Part shown: one piece after another, positions 34,279 through 42,458 of the stretch
How the letters are laid out: every line of letters begins with the position of its first letter
Position numbering within the stretch: the first letter of the stretch is position 1
DNA from: CAVRXQ01 sp963725215
Lineage (GTDB): Bacteria; Actinomycetota; Acidimicrobiia; Acidimicrobiales; Bog-793
Length of the DNA: 64,000 bases
Reading direction: 5' to 3'
Assembly: GCA_963725215.1 (NCBI GenBank)
Contig: CAVRXQ010000001.1
Span: 372,001 to 436,000, forward strand
The notes under the pieces: generated by a model
Database searches by the model: none
Seen by the model: the letters and a program-made list of their open reading frames with translations, nothing else
What the model was told of the DNA's origin: nothing
Program-made: the position numbers and the translations under genes

Positions 34279-34701
34279 ATGACCAAGCCGACACTCGAGT
34301 TCCACGAACCCGGCGGAGATTGGGTTCCAACTGGGATCGACGGCCAGAGCGAGCAGATTCTCGCGGAAGACCCGCAGATGGGCATCTACACGCGTCTTCT
34401 CAAGTTCGCGCCCGGCACCGACACCTCACCGTCTGGGACGCTCACCCATGATTTTTGGGAGGAGATCTACATCCTCTCCGGAGAGATCACCGATACGCGG
34501 CTCGCATGCTCGTTCTCGGCGGGCGACTACGCCTGTCGACCGCCCGGCATGGAGCACGGCCCTTGGCAGTCGGAGACCGGTGCCTTGTTGTTCGAGGTCC
34601 GTTACGTGGCGCGCTCAGCGCGGGGTTCCCCATTTCTGACGCGGCGTGACGTCACGCGACGAGCGTTGCGAACTCCTCGCGCAGCGCCGGCGCGCCCTTG
34701 A
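34279..34701 (+). CDS. Cupin-domain protein, ChrR-like
   Basis: Single-domain cupin of about 140 aa. The metal site reads GTLTHDFWEEIYILSGEI (His, Glu) in cupin motif 1, and GDYACRPPGMEHGPW (His) in motif 2, as in ChrR-like cupins. It differs from the three paralogous cupins elsewhere in the cluster. Start ATG at 34279; the frame is open further upstream but that part is intergenic. The 3' end overlaps the convergent thioredoxin gene by 50 bases. A dioxygenase or isomerase role is possible; no substrate can be named. Confidence 0.78.
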   Translation: MTKPTLEFHEPGGDWVPTGIDGQSEQILAEDPQMGIYTRLLKFAPGTDTSPSGTLTHDFWEEIYILSGEITDTRLACSFSAGDYACRPPGMEHGPWQSETGALLFEVRYVARSARGSPFLTRRDVTRRALRTPRAAPARP

Positions 34702-34990
34702 ACCCCGTAACGAGCTTTGACGGCTCTCCTTCAATGAAAAGACACATCGCGGGCAGACTCATCAGGCCGTATTCGTCGGCGATCGCCTCGTCTTCAAGGC
34801 TCACCTTCAAGATCGCGACGTCAGCCGCCAGGTCCTCAACAAAGCGCTCGACAACTCGGCCCATCGGTCCGCACTGGACACACCACGGAGCCCAGAACTC
34901 GACAAGAACACGCTTTTCACTTTCGAGAACAGCATGGAGCCCGACGCGGTCGACCTCTTTGATCCGGTTCGATGGCGGGGCCGCCGTCAT
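34652..34990 (-). CDS. Thioredoxin-like protein
   Basis: A 112-aa thioredoxin-fold protein with the redox motif FWAPWCVQCGPM (WCxxC; the usual WCGPC is WCVQC here), VEDLAADVAILKVSLEDE, the cis-Pro region LMSLPAMCLFIEGE, and FKGAPALREEF. It starts at ATG 34990, overlapping the ubiD stop (ATGA), so it is translationally coupled to UbiD. It might keep UbiD or cupin partners reduced; this is inference. It is the last gene of the leftward cupin-cupin-ubiD-trx operon. Confidence 0.85.
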   Translation of the reverse strand: MTAAPPSNRIKEVDRVGLHAVLESEKRVLVEFWAPWCVQCGPMGRVVERFVEDLAADVAILKVSLEDEAIADEYGLMSLPAMCLFIEGEPSKLVTGFKGAPALREEFATLVA

Positions 34991-36420
34991 AGGTAGTCCT
35001 CGAGTCGCACGGACTGCCATGACGGTGGCCAGGCGCGCTCGTAGTCCGATCGCTCCTTGCGGTACGGCACCGGCTTCGTGGCATTGATTCCCCAACGCGA
35101 CCCGACAGAGGGAAAGCGAGCGCTCGCCGACTCTGGGCTCGCTTCGGTTTCTGGACGCGCCCGAGGGTCGAAGATCCATCCCCGCGTTCCGTCGACGACG
35201 ATGACGTCGCGTGCCGGGTCGACGCGGGTCGCGAGGGCATACACGATGTCGCGGTAATCAAAGATGTCGATATCGGGATCGACCGCGACAACCATCTTGT
35301 TGTTGACGAACGAACCCATGGCGGTCAATAAGGCATCCTTCGCCTGACCCTCTTGAGTCGGTTCGATCTGCATCACGAGAAAAAGGGCACCGCCGCCGTT
35401 GACGTACGCGATCTCGCGGATCGCAACGCCCATTGCCCGGATTCGTTCGAAGAGAATCGCTTCCTGCCAAAGACGCGGAAGCTGCTGGTGATCGGTGAAC
35501 GGCGTCATCAAATGGTTGCGATAGATGGCGTCGCGGCGCATGGTGATCGCCGTCACCTCGAAGACCGGTTGCTGGTTCGCGTAGGGCGTAAAGAGCATCG
35601 TCGGGCCGGGCGAAGGTCCGTCTTGCGCGGTGCGCTCGGGATCGATCCACCCTTCGATGACGATGCTCGCGTCGGCCGGAACAGGGATCCCATTCGTCTC
35701 CGATTCGACGAGCTCGCCCGGCTGCCCCGTAATCGCCTCGAAGAGCTCGAGCTCCCACCACCCTTCGTGGAGATAGCTGTACGCGGCGGCAAGCTCCCAC
35801 GCGGGATGGACGCCAATTGCGATCGACTGCGCCATTTTCTTCCCCTCGGCCCGGTGCGCGCCGAGGATGCGGATGGCCGTCGAGGTGACGAACGACGTGA
35901 CCATCTCGTTGCGCGAAAGAACGCCCGATCGGGGGTACATCGAGTTGAAGTTGCCGGTTTGCGGATCGCGGTGGACAGCGAAGGCCGTGGTGTAGGGGTA
36001 CGGATCTCTGTCGGTATGCGTAACGATCGGCAACAGCGAAAGGTCGACGTCGTCGCCGAAGAGCTTGATCTCCTTGCACGGAGCGTCACTCGCCTGCTTT
36101 AGGGGTTTGGGTCCGCGCGCGAGGACGGCGTTCATCGTCCGCAGCACCTCGTCCGGCGCGCACCCGAGCACTCTCGCCTGTGCGGCCCGGTCGATGAATA
36201 GCCCATCGACGAGCGGCATCTGGAAGCCGTCGATGTTCGAAAAGAGCACCGGGCGACCAGCACGAGCGGTCAGGGCACCGACAGCCTCGAGCGCTACCGG
36301 TTTCGCAATCTCGAGGAATTGCTCACGATTGGTCTCGACGAAGCTTTGGAGTTCGAGGTTCACCACGCTGATCTCCTCATCGACGAGCTCTCTTGTTGTC
36401 CCTAGGTCGGGAGTATCCAA
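34987..36420 (-). CDS. ubiD: UbiD-family prenyl-FMN decarboxylase
   Basis: UbiD-family (de)carboxylase, 477 aa. Family blocks: LPIVTHTDRDPYPYTTAFAV, FNSMYPRSGVLSRNEM (cofactor contacts with Arg), IGVHPAWELAAAYS, ADASIVIEGWIDP (catalytic Glu region), PVFEVTAITMRRDAIY and the C-terminal DPDIDIFDYRDIVYAL (metal/cofactor acids). It uses prenyl-FMN, made by the ubiX product at 32584, to remove CO2 from an aromatic, heteroaromatic or alpha,beta-unsaturated acid. It is third in an operon after two cupins and coupled to a thioredoxin. In this cluster the likely substrate is the acid made by the aldehyde dehydrogenase (inference). Confidence 0.92.
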   Translation of the reverse strand: MDTPDLGTTRELVDEEISVVNLELQSFVETNREQFLEIAKPVALEAVGALTARAGRPVLFSNIDGFQMPLVDGLFIDRAAQARVLGCAPDEVLRTMNAVLARGPKPLKQASDAPCKEIKLFGDDVDLSLLPIVTHTDRDPYPYTTAFAVHRDPQTGNFNSMYPRSGVLSRNEMVTSFVTSTAIRILGAHRAEGKKMAQSIAIGVHPAWELAAAYSYLHEGWWELELFEAITGQPGELVESETNGIPVPADASIVIEGWIDPERTAQDGPSPGPTMLFTPYANQQPVFEVTAITMRRDAIYRNHLMTPFTDHQQLPRLWQEAILFERIRAMGVAIREIAYVNGGGALFLVMQIEPTQEGQAKDALLTAMGSFVNNKMVVAVDPDIDIFDYRDIVYALATRVDPARDVIVVDGTRGWIFDPRARPETEASPESASARFPSVGSRWGINATKPVPYRKERSDYERAWPPSWQSVRLEDYL

Positions 36421-36432
36421 CGACTCGGGACA

Positions 36433-36840
36433 CTAGGCCTCTTCACTCTCGAAGTTCTTGCTGAAGGCCTGGATCGACGCTCCTTTCATGGCGCCCGCCG
36501 GATTGAACTCGATGAGCTCGAAGTCCTCGACCGCGTACAGCTTGTGACCAGGAGGGCAGTGGTAGAGGTCGCCGCCGTTGATTGTCATCTCAGTTCCGTC
36601 AGCCAGGCGAACGAGCGCCTTTCCTTTGAGCAGATAGCCCCAGTGCGGGCACTGGCAGAGATTGTTCGGAAGGCCCTCCCAGGCGGCGTCACCGCCGGGC
36701 GGAAAGCCACCGGGAACGTTTGCGAACTCGATCAAGAAGCCATCCCATTGCGCGCACTGCGCTTGGCCGGGTCCCATGCGGACCACCGGAACATCGTTCT
36801 TGGAGATGGTCGGGCCCTTCGGCGAAAAGATCTCTACCAT
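36433..36840 (-). CDS. Cupin of the CxCPHWG paralogue group, copy 1
   Basis: A 135-aa cupin. It contains LCQCPHWGYLLKGKALV, GGDLYHCPPGHKLYAVEDFELIEFNP: the first His of the metal site in CPHWG and the last in PPGHKLY. It is closely similar along its whole length to the products at 36919-37332 and 56181-56591, so the three are recent paralogues. AAAGGT precedes the ATG at 36840. It lies 12 bases before ubiD in the same operon. No enzyme of known function carries this exact motif to my knowledge; it may be a small dioxygenase/isomerase or a ligand-binding protein. Confidence 0.78.
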   Translation of the reverse strand: MVEIFSPKGPTISKNDVPVVRMGPGQAQCAQWDGFLIEFANVPGGFPPGGDAAWEGLPNNLCQCPHWGYLLKGKALVRLADGTEMTINGGDLYHCPPGHKLYAVEDFELIEFNPAGAMKGASIQAFSKNFESEEA

Positions 36841-36918
36841 TCGCTGACCTTTCGACTGTTCTGAAACGACAGCGCGACTTGCGCGGTTGGATTCAGTGAT
36901 TCACATCAATGACACGAC

Positions 36919-37332
36919 TTAGTCGTGAGCTTTTTTGGCGTTCCGGCTAAAGGCATCCATCGCGTCTTCCGCTGCCTTCACGTCTGGATTGAACTCGATG
37001 TTCTCAAAGTCCTCGAGCGCGTAAACCCTGTGACCCGGTGGGGCGTAGTAAAGGTCACCCTGATTGATAAACGTCTCTGTCCCATCGGGGAGGCGCATCA
37101 GCGCCCGTCCCTTTACGAGATAGCCGAAGTGTGGGCACTGGCAGCGCTTGTCTTCGAGTCCGTCCCATAAGACGTCGCCCTCTGGATCACGCGGAAAGCC
37201 ACCGGGGACACGTTCGAACGCCAGCGCGGCGCCTGCCCACTGCGCCCACTGCGCCTCGTACGGAGGCGCGCTGAAGACCGGCACGTCGTCCTTCGCAATC
37301 GTGAACCCTTTCGGCGCAAAGATCTTTGCCAT
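36919..37332 (-). CDS. Cupin of the CxCPHWG paralogue group, copy 2
   Basis: A 137-aa cupin with RCQCPHFGYLVKGRALM and QGDLYYAPPGHRVYALEDFENIEFNP, a paralogue of the cupins at 36433 and 56181. The central loop has DPEGDVLWDGL where the others have PGGDAAWEGL. GAGGAG upstream supports the ATG at 37332; the frame open to 37386 overlaps the operator. It is the first gene of the leftward cupin-cupin-ubiD-trx operon, divergent from the FadR-type regulator with the palindrome at 37374 between them. Confidence 0.78.
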   Translation of the reverse strand: MAKIFAPKGFTIAKDDVPVFSAPPYEAQWAQWAGAALAFERVPGGFPRDPEGDVLWDGLEDKRCQCPHFGYLVKGRALMRLPDGTETFINQGDLYYAPPGHRVYALEDFENIEFNPDVKAAEDAMDAFSRNAKKAHD

Positions 37333-37373
37333 TCGCGGGACTCCTCTTCTTCGAAGCGCAGGGTTAGCGCGAT

Positions 37374-37390
37374 TCGTATGTAGCATGGTA
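37374..37390. promoter_or_regulatory. Cluster operator, site between cupin operon and regulator
   Basis: TCGTATGTAGCATGGTA; read on the - strand TACCATGCTACATACGA. The spacer GCTAC and right arm ATACGA are identical to the site at 56640. Located between the divergent cupin-ubiD operon and the FadR-type GntR gene, it would give autoregulation. Confidence 0.6.
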
Positions 37391-37413
37391 CGTACACCCT
37401 ATAGTGAGGGCGT

Positions 37414-38223
37414 ATGTCGATCGAGCGTGAAACGCTCCAGCCCACGATCGCCTCCCTGCCCCGCGCCGAGACCTTGGCGCGCCAGGCGTACGCGGCGATC
37501 CGATCATCGATTTGGTCCGGCGTCATCGCCGCCAACTCGTTCTATTCCGAGGTGCAGCTTGCGGGAGCGCTGAAGATCTCGCGCACGCCGGTTCGTGAGG
37601 CGCTGATCCAGCTGGCGCGCGAGGGTTTGGTCGAGATCGTCCCTCAAAGAGGTTTCCGCCTCCGTTCGATCTCGGAGAAGGAACGCCGTGAGGCCTTCGA
37701 GTTGCGTGACCTCGTCGAGCAGTACGTCGTCGGGCGGCTCGCGATCGAGGCCACCGACGAGATGGTCGCCAAGCTCCGCGCGATCCTCGATCGTCAAGCG
37801 AAGGCGCTCGACAAACCGGAGTTCCTCGACATCGACGAAGAGTTTCACCTCGCTATGCCGGAGGCGCTCAGCCTCGAGCGCACTCGTCAGATCCTGCTCA
37901 CGCTGCGCGGCATCATCTGGCTGTCAGGACTCGACGCGCTCGCCACGCCGGCGCGCAGCGCGGGCGTTCTTGAGGAACACCGTGCAGTCGTCGACGCGAT
38001 CGCGGCGCGCGATCCGCAGAAGGCGCAACAGGCGATCCACCATCACATCTCCGCGACCCAGCGCGCGACCACCGAGCGAATGCGCGACTCTGGCAAAGCG
38101 CATCTAGACGTGACGGACGGCAGCGAAGCTCCGCTCGACAGCGGCCGCCACCGCGAGGACTTGCTCATCATCTCGCGCGAGGATCTGCAATCCCACGGGA
38201 AGGTCGACGCCCGGGACCGGTAG
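37414..38223 (+). CDS. FadR-subfamily GntR regulator (FCD domain)
   Basis: GntR-family regulator with a C-terminal FCD domain, 269 aa. Winged helix: AYAAIRSSIWSGVIAANSFYSEVQLAGAL, ISRTPVREALIQLAREGLVEIVPQRGFRLR. FCD: RDLVEQYVVGRLA, IDEEFHLAM, EEHRAVVDAIAARD and HHHI, with the Asp/His residues that bind the metal and ligand. FCD regulators respond to small organic acids or their CoA esters. It is the only regulator in the 29-59 kb cluster and has the palindromic site at 37374 in its own promoter, so it is the best candidate to bind all copies of the motif. The last 40 codons overlap the convergent amidase. Confidence 0.9.
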   Translation: MSIERETLQPTIASLPRAETLARQAYAAIRSSIWSGVIAANSFYSEVQLAGALKISRTPVREALIQLAREGLVEIVPQRGFRLRSISEKERREAFELRDLVEQYVVGRLAIEATDEMVAKLRAILDRQAKALDKPEFLDIDEEFHLAMPEALSLERTRQILLTLRGIIWLSGLDALATPARSAGVLEEHRAVVDAIAARDPQKAQQAIHHHISATQRATTERMRDSGKAHLDVTDGSEAPLDSGRHREDLLIISREDLQSHGKVDARDR

Positions 38224-39339
38224 CGAGAGCGCCGCCACGCCGGTCACGTTTGCTAGTCGCGTGAAGCGAACGAGGAGAGAGGGCAGCCCGACATCTCCGT
38301 TGGCGTCCTCGAGGAGTGGCGCGACGATCGGCACCGTCGGAGAGATGATGGCGTCGACGTCTTCAAGTCGGCGGAGGATCTCGATTCGCATTTGAGCGAT
38401 CGCGGCGAGAGCTTCGATGTAAGCGGCGGAGCTGATTGTCGACCCGAAGACGAGCCGTTCGCGCACGTCAACGCCGTAATCGCCGGGGCGGGCGTGGAGC
38501 CTCGCCGCGTGCGTCTGTGCCGCCTCGACGAAAAGCACAGCAGTGCTCGCTGCATCGATGAGATCCGGGTCGGGGAGGTCGACGCGGGTTACTTGGAAAT
38601 CATTGAGGCTTCCAAGGGCCGCGTCGATCGCGATCGCCACCTCGACGCTCGCGCTCTCGAGCGCCGCTTGGTCGAAGGCGAGGACTCGACCGAGCGTGCG
38701 ATCGGCGAGCCGAGTACCAGTCAGCGCGACGAATGCCGAGGCGACCGTCTCAACGTCCGCACCCATGACGCCGACATGATCGAGGGTCTTAGCGAGCGGC
38801 TGGACCCCCCGCACACTGAGATGGCCGAACTGCGGTTTGAATCCCACGACACCACAGAACGCAGCCGGAATGCGGATCGAGCCGCCCGTGTCGGTCCCGA
38901 GCGCGATCGCCGCTGACCCCTCGGCGACGGCGGCTGCGGAACCCGAGCTCGAGCCGCCGCAGATGCGCCGACCGTCGTGCGGATTGGCGGGCGTTCCCTC
39001 AAAAGCATTGATCCCGGTCGTCCCGAAGGCGATCTCGTGCAGAGCGGTCTTGCCGACGATCGACGCACCGGCGCGGCGCAGACTCGCTACGACCGGGGCG
39101 TCCTCACTCGCCGGTGGCGCTCCGTCGAACGCAGCAGAGCCTGCGCGCGTCGGACAGCCGGCCACGTCGATGAGGTCCTTGATTGCGACCGGAACGCCAG
39201 CAAGGGATCCGCGATCCGCGATGAATTCAGGAAAAAGCAACTGTGCGTACGCACCACGCGCGGCGACCGGACGCCTCAGTTCCATTGCTCGGAAGAGCGC
39301 CGCTTTCGGGTCGCGCCGCGCCTCGGCGACCGAGATCAA
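38104..39339 (-). CDS. Amidase-signature family hydrolase
   Basis: Amidase-signature enzyme, 411 aa. The Ser-cisSer-Lys triad is present: Lys in PVAIKDLIDVAG, the cis-Ser in GGSSSGSAAAVAEG and the nucleophilic Ser in LGTDTGGSIRIPAAFCGVVGFKP. It hydrolyses a C-N amide bond, releasing ammonia or an amine. It overlaps the DUF2848 gene by 4 bases and forms a leftward pair with it. The promoter region contains a cluster palindrome shared with the CoA-transferase operon, so the amide is likely a precursor or side product of the same pathway. Confidence 0.88.
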   Translation of the reverse strand: MISVAEARRDPKAALFRAMELRRPVAARGAYAQLLFPEFIADRGSLAGVPVAIKDLIDVAGCPTRAGSAAFDGAPPASEDAPVVASLRRAGASIVGKTALHEIAFGTTGINAFEGTPANPHDGRRICGGSSSGSAAAVAEGSAAIALGTDTGGSIRIPAAFCGVVGFKPQFGHLSVRGVQPLAKTLDHVGVMGADVETVASAFVALTGTRLADRTLGRVLAFDQAALESASVEVAIAIDAALGSLNDFQVTRVDLPDPDLIDAASTAVLFVEAAQTHAARLHARPGDYGVDVRERLVFGSTISSAAYIEALAAIAQMRIEILRRLEDVDAIISPTVPIVAPLLEDANGDVGLPSLLVRFTRLANVTGVAALSLPVPGVDLPVGLQILARDDEQVLAVAAAVERSFAAVRHV

Positions 39340-40178
39340 CCGAGTAGACGTTGCTCGAGCGCCTCGAGCCGCGCGCCGAGCTGCGCGACGCGGTCCTCGC
39401 TCATCTCAACCCCGAATGACCGGGCTGCCGCCCCGATTCTCTCGGCGCCAGCCGACTCGGTCGCTTGGTGCTTTTCCTCAGGCGACGCGAGGAACGAACG
39501 GACGTCGATCCGGTAACGGAGCGCGAGTGACGCGTCCGTTTGTCGGTCAGAGAGCTCGGCGCGAAATACGGAGCCGCCTCGCAGGCCGCCGATCGCCGGA
39601 ACCGTTCCGCAGAGGACGACGAAGGATTGTGCTCTCGACTTCCAAGGAATCGCGCCGAGGATGTCGGTTGGAGACAACAGCGCCTCCGTCGACCCGTCCT
39701 GGTACAAGTCATCCCTCTCCTCGCCAATCCAGCTACGAAGCCGCAGGCTGTCCCAGTGATCAAGCACGTCGGAGAGTCGCCACGCTTCCTCCGCCAACAC
39801 TTTCTGGCACGTCGCTTTCGACAAAGCGACGTCGATCCGCTCAGCGGCACGATCCGTGTGGTCGGAGGCGACGGTGACGTAGACCTCGTCCCCGGCGACG
39901 AGGAGCGCCACTTCCGCCTCGCCCGAGGTCTCTTCCGAAGCGGTCACGAGGTGCTCACCTTGGACGAGCAGCGAGGGCGAAAGCGGATAGAAGCACGGCA
40001 CGGCTTCTGGAGGCTCGATGCCGTGTTCGGCGAGTTCGCGGATGTGGGCTAGGACTTCGCCGTGGTCGCGCCCGGTGTATCCGGCGACGATCAGCACTTC
40101 CGGCTCGAGCGAAATGTCGGCGCCGGTCGGTTGGAGTTTGAAGTGCAAGCGAGTTACCGCCGATGGCCGGTTCAGCAT
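39336..40178 (-). CDS. DUF2848 family protein
   Basis: A 280-aa protein matching the DUF2848 layout (LEPEVLIVAGYTGRD, then HIRELAEHGIEPPEAVPCFYPLS, EVALLVAGDEVYVTVASDHTDR and KATCQKVLAEEAWRLSDVLDHWDSL). The family is uncharacterised but resembles fumarylacetoacetate-hydrolase-type proteins in outline and is often encoded next to amidases. Its stop overlaps the amidase start (4 bases). The 131 bases upstream contain the cluster palindrome at 40310. Assignment by pattern; function unknown. Confidence 0.65.
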   Translation of the reverse strand: MLNRPSAVTRLHFKLQPTGADISLEPEVLIVAGYTGRDHGEVLAHIRELAEHGIEPPEAVPCFYPLSPSLLVQGEHLVTASEETSGEAEVALLVAGDEVYVTVASDHTDRAAERIDVALSKATCQKVLAEEAWRLSDVLDHWDSLRLRSWIGEERDDLYQDGSTEALLSPTDILGAIPWKSRAQSFVVLCGTVPAIGGLRGGSVFRAELSDRQTDASLALRYRIDVRSFLASPEEKHQATESAGAERIGAAARSFGVEMSEDRVAQLGARLEALEQRLLG

Positions 40179-40309
40179 TCAGGGTGAACGAGTCGCAGGG
40201 CGACCTTTGCATCTACATCCAGCTGGCGCTGTCCGGTCGCCCCGCAACGTCGCCCCCCACATCGCGCCTCACGGGGCCCGAGGGCACCCGGAGACGCGGT
40301 CATAGACGG

Positions 40310-40326
40310 TAGTATACTACATGCTA
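40310..40326. promoter_or_regulatory. Cluster operator, site B
   Basis: TAGTAT-ACTAC-ATGCTA, one arm mismatch from a perfect palindrome and 14 of 17 identical to the site at 31305. It lies between the divergent DUF2848-amidase pair and the hydratase-lyase/CoA-transferase operon, 108 bases before the latter's ATG. Confidence 0.68.
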
Positions 40327-40433
40327 CGCCTCGGCGACCCGAATCGACGGATCTGTTGGCGCGATAGACAGACCCGACGTCTGAGGCGCGCGTGCCGCTC
40401 CCCACCAGAACCGAAGCGAGGTTGACCGACCAA

Positions 40434-41252
40434 ATGTCGAGTTACAAGACCGTCAAGATCGAACGCGAGAACGGCATCTCCTTCGTCGTGTTGAACCGGC
40501 CGGAGAAGAAGAACGCGATGAACCCGACGATGCACTACGAGATGCTCGAGGTGTGGGACGAGCTCGAGTTCGACCGTGAAACCCGTGTCGTCGTCCTCAC
40601 CGGCGAGGGAGACAGCTGGTGCGCGGGGCAAGATCTCAAAGAATCGTTCCTCGAGACCGCCAACAACCCGTTAGAAGTGCGGCGCTCCTCCTGGGCCGCC
40701 TCGGAGTGGCGGTGGCGTCGGCTCTATTACTTCCCGAAGCCGACTATCGCGATGGTCAACGGTTACTGCTTCGGCGGCGGCTTCACACAACTCGTCGCCT
40801 GCGACTTCGCCATCGCCTCCGAGGAAGCGACCTTCGGACTGAGCGAGGTGAACTGGGGATCGTTCCCGGGCGGACTCGTCAGCCGAGTCCTCGCCGAGGT
40901 GTTAGGGATGCGGGACGCTCTCTACTACATCATGACCGGCGAGACCTTTGACGGTCGGACCGCCGAGAAGATGCGCCTCGTCAACGAGGCGGTGCCGCTT
41001 TCGGATCTCCGCAAGACAACCGTGAGCCTCGCCGAAAAGCTCATCCGTCTTAACCCGCACACGTTGCGCGCCTGCAAAGAGGTCTACAAGCACGTGAAGG
41101 ACATGGACTACGAGGACGCAGAGGATTACATGTGGGCGAAACTCGACATGCTCACGGTCCTCGATCCTGGTGGCCGCCAGCGTGGCATCAAACAATTCGT
41201 CCAGGACAAGAGCTATCGGCCGGGATACGAGTCCTACAAGCACGATGAATGA
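40434..41252 (+). CDS. Hydroxycinnamoyl-CoA hydratase-lyase-like enzyme (crotonase family)
   Basis: Crotonase-fold enzyme, 272 aa, strikingly similar along its length to p-hydroxycinnamoyl-CoA hydratase-lyase (HCHL/Ech), which converts feruloyl- or coumaroyl-CoA to vanillin or 4-hydroxybenzaldehyde plus acetyl-CoA. Visible: WCAGQDLKESF, KPTIAMVNGYCFGGGFTQLVACD (oxyanion hole), EATFGLSEVNWG with the catalytic Glu (Glu143 in the Pseudomonas enzyme), YYIMTGETF and KQFVQDKSYRPG. Compared with my memory of that enzyme, Ser123 is Thr, Tyr75 is Ser and Tyr239 is Trp, so recognition of the 4-hydroxyl is altered. ATG 40434. It heads an operon with two CaiB-type CoA-transferases, which presumably make its CoA substrate. 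Confidence 0.85.
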   Translation: MSSYKTVKIERENGISFVVLNRPEKKNAMNPTMHYEMLEVWDELEFDRETRVVVLTGEGDSWCAGQDLKESFLETANNPLEVRRSSWAASEWRWRRLYYFPKPTIAMVNGYCFGGGFTQLVACDFAIASEEATFGLSEVNWGSFPGGLVSRVLAEVLGMRDALYYIMTGETFDGRTAEKMRLVNEAVPLSDLRKTTVSLAEKLIRLNPHTLRACKEVYKHVKDMDYEDAEDYMWAKLDMLTVLDPGGRQRGIKQFVQDKSYRPGYESYKHDE

Positions 41253-42456
41253 CGGGCGGTCCACGTCACTGCTCGACGGCTTCACCGCGCTCGACCTGTC
41301 GGGTAATGAAGGACAATTTGTCGGACGGCTGCTCGCCGACCTCGGGATGCGCGTCATCAAGGTCGAACCACCGAGCGGGGATACCGTCCGAAATGTCGGG
41401 CCGTTCAGGGACGATCTGATCGATCACGAATCGAGCCTGCGCTTCGCGTTCTTGAACGGCGGCAAAGAGAGCATCACGCTCAATCTCGAGACCGCCGACG
41501 GCTTGGCAATGTTCCTCGAGCTCGTCTCTCACGTCGACGTGTTGATCGAGAGCTTTCGGCCCGGCTACCTCGACAGTCTCGATATCGGTTTCCCGCGCTT
41601 ACACGAGCACAACCCGCGACTTGTCGTTGCTTCCATCTCTCCATTCGGACAGAACGGACCGCGCGCGAACTACTTAGCGACCGACATCGTTGGTGTGGCG
41701 ATGGGCGGCATCATGTTCATCTCTGGTGATCCGGGGCTTCCGCCCGTCCGCCCGCCGGAGACGCAATCGTTCTATTACGCCTCCATCTATACGACCTATG
41801 CAGTGTTGCTCGCACTATTCCAGCGCGGCGAAACCGGCGTCGGGCAACATATCGACATTTCGATCCAAGAGAGCGTTGCTTCGCAAGAGCACATGATTCG
41901 CGAAGCGGCATTCGATGGTGTGCAGATCACGCGCAACGGCAGTCAGCACAAGCACACGGCGCCGGCGAACATCTTTCCGTGCACAGACGGCTACGTCTAT
42001 CTGTTCATCCTGGGGGCGCGCGATTGGGATCGCTTGCTCTCACTGTGGACGGATCATCCAGTCGAGCTCGATGCATCGGAGCTGAAAGCTCCTGGTGTTC
42101 GCCGCGCGAACGCGGCGATGATCAATCCACTCGTCGAACAATTCACTTCGCGCTTTTCGAAACGTGAACTGATGAGCCATCTGCAAGGAAATGGAATCCC
42201 CTGCTTGCCGGTCAATTCGCCCCGCGATTTCCTCAACGAAGAACAAGTGCACGTACGAGAGTTTTTCGGCGACGTCGAGAGCCGCGCGCTCGGTCGATAT
42301 CAGGCGCCACGGTTCCCCGCGCTCTTTGACGGGGAGCGTCCACCCGTTGCCGGTCCCCCGCCAGAACTTGGAGCCGACAGCGCGGCGATCTACCACGAGT
42401 GGCTCGGACTTGACGCCGCCGAACTCGAACTGCTCGCGGCGAGAGGCGTGGTTTAA
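41245..42456 (+). CDS. CaiB/BaiF CoA-transferase, catalytic-Asp-containing subunit
   Basis: Family III (CaiB/BaiF/Frc) CoA-transferase, 403 aa. N-terminal LLADLGMRVIKVEPPSGD, FLNGGKESITLNLET, VLIESFRPGYLDSL and the active-site Asp in YLATDIVGVAMGGIMF, aligned with Asp169 of formyl-CoA transferase. It would move CoA from a donor such as acetyl- or succinyl-CoA to a carboxylic acid. The ATG at 41245 overlaps the hydratase-lyase stop by 8 bases and it ends 2 bases before a second transferase gene. Together they probably activate the acid used by the hydratase-lyase, replacing the CoA ligase of known ferulate pathways. Confidence 0.88.
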   Translation: MNDGRSTSLLDGFTALDLSGNEGQFVGRLLADLGMRVIKVEPPSGDTVRNVGPFRDDLIDHESSLRFAFLNGGKESITLNLETADGLAMFLELVSHVDVLIESFRPGYLDSLDIGFPRLHEHNPRLVVASISPFGQNGPRANYLATDIVGVAMGGIMFISGDPGLPPVRPPETQSFYYASIYTTYAVLLALFQRGETGVGQHIDISIQESVASQEHMIREAAFDGVQITRNGSQHKHTAPANIFPCTDGYVYLFILGARDWDRLLSLWTDHPVELDASELKAPGVRRANAAMINPLVEQFTSRFSKRELMSHLQGNGIPCLPVNSPRDFLNEEQVHVREFFGDVESRALGRYQAPRFPALFDGERPPVAGPPPELGADSAAIYHEWLGLDAAELELLAARGVV

Positions 42457-42458
42457 AG

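Noticed and set aside
32081..36420. Classical VdcBCD vanillate decarboxylase operon
   Set aside because: UbiX and UbiD are present but not adjacent, and no small VdcD-like protein is encoded; the 32081 product looks like a flavin-binding split barrel instead.
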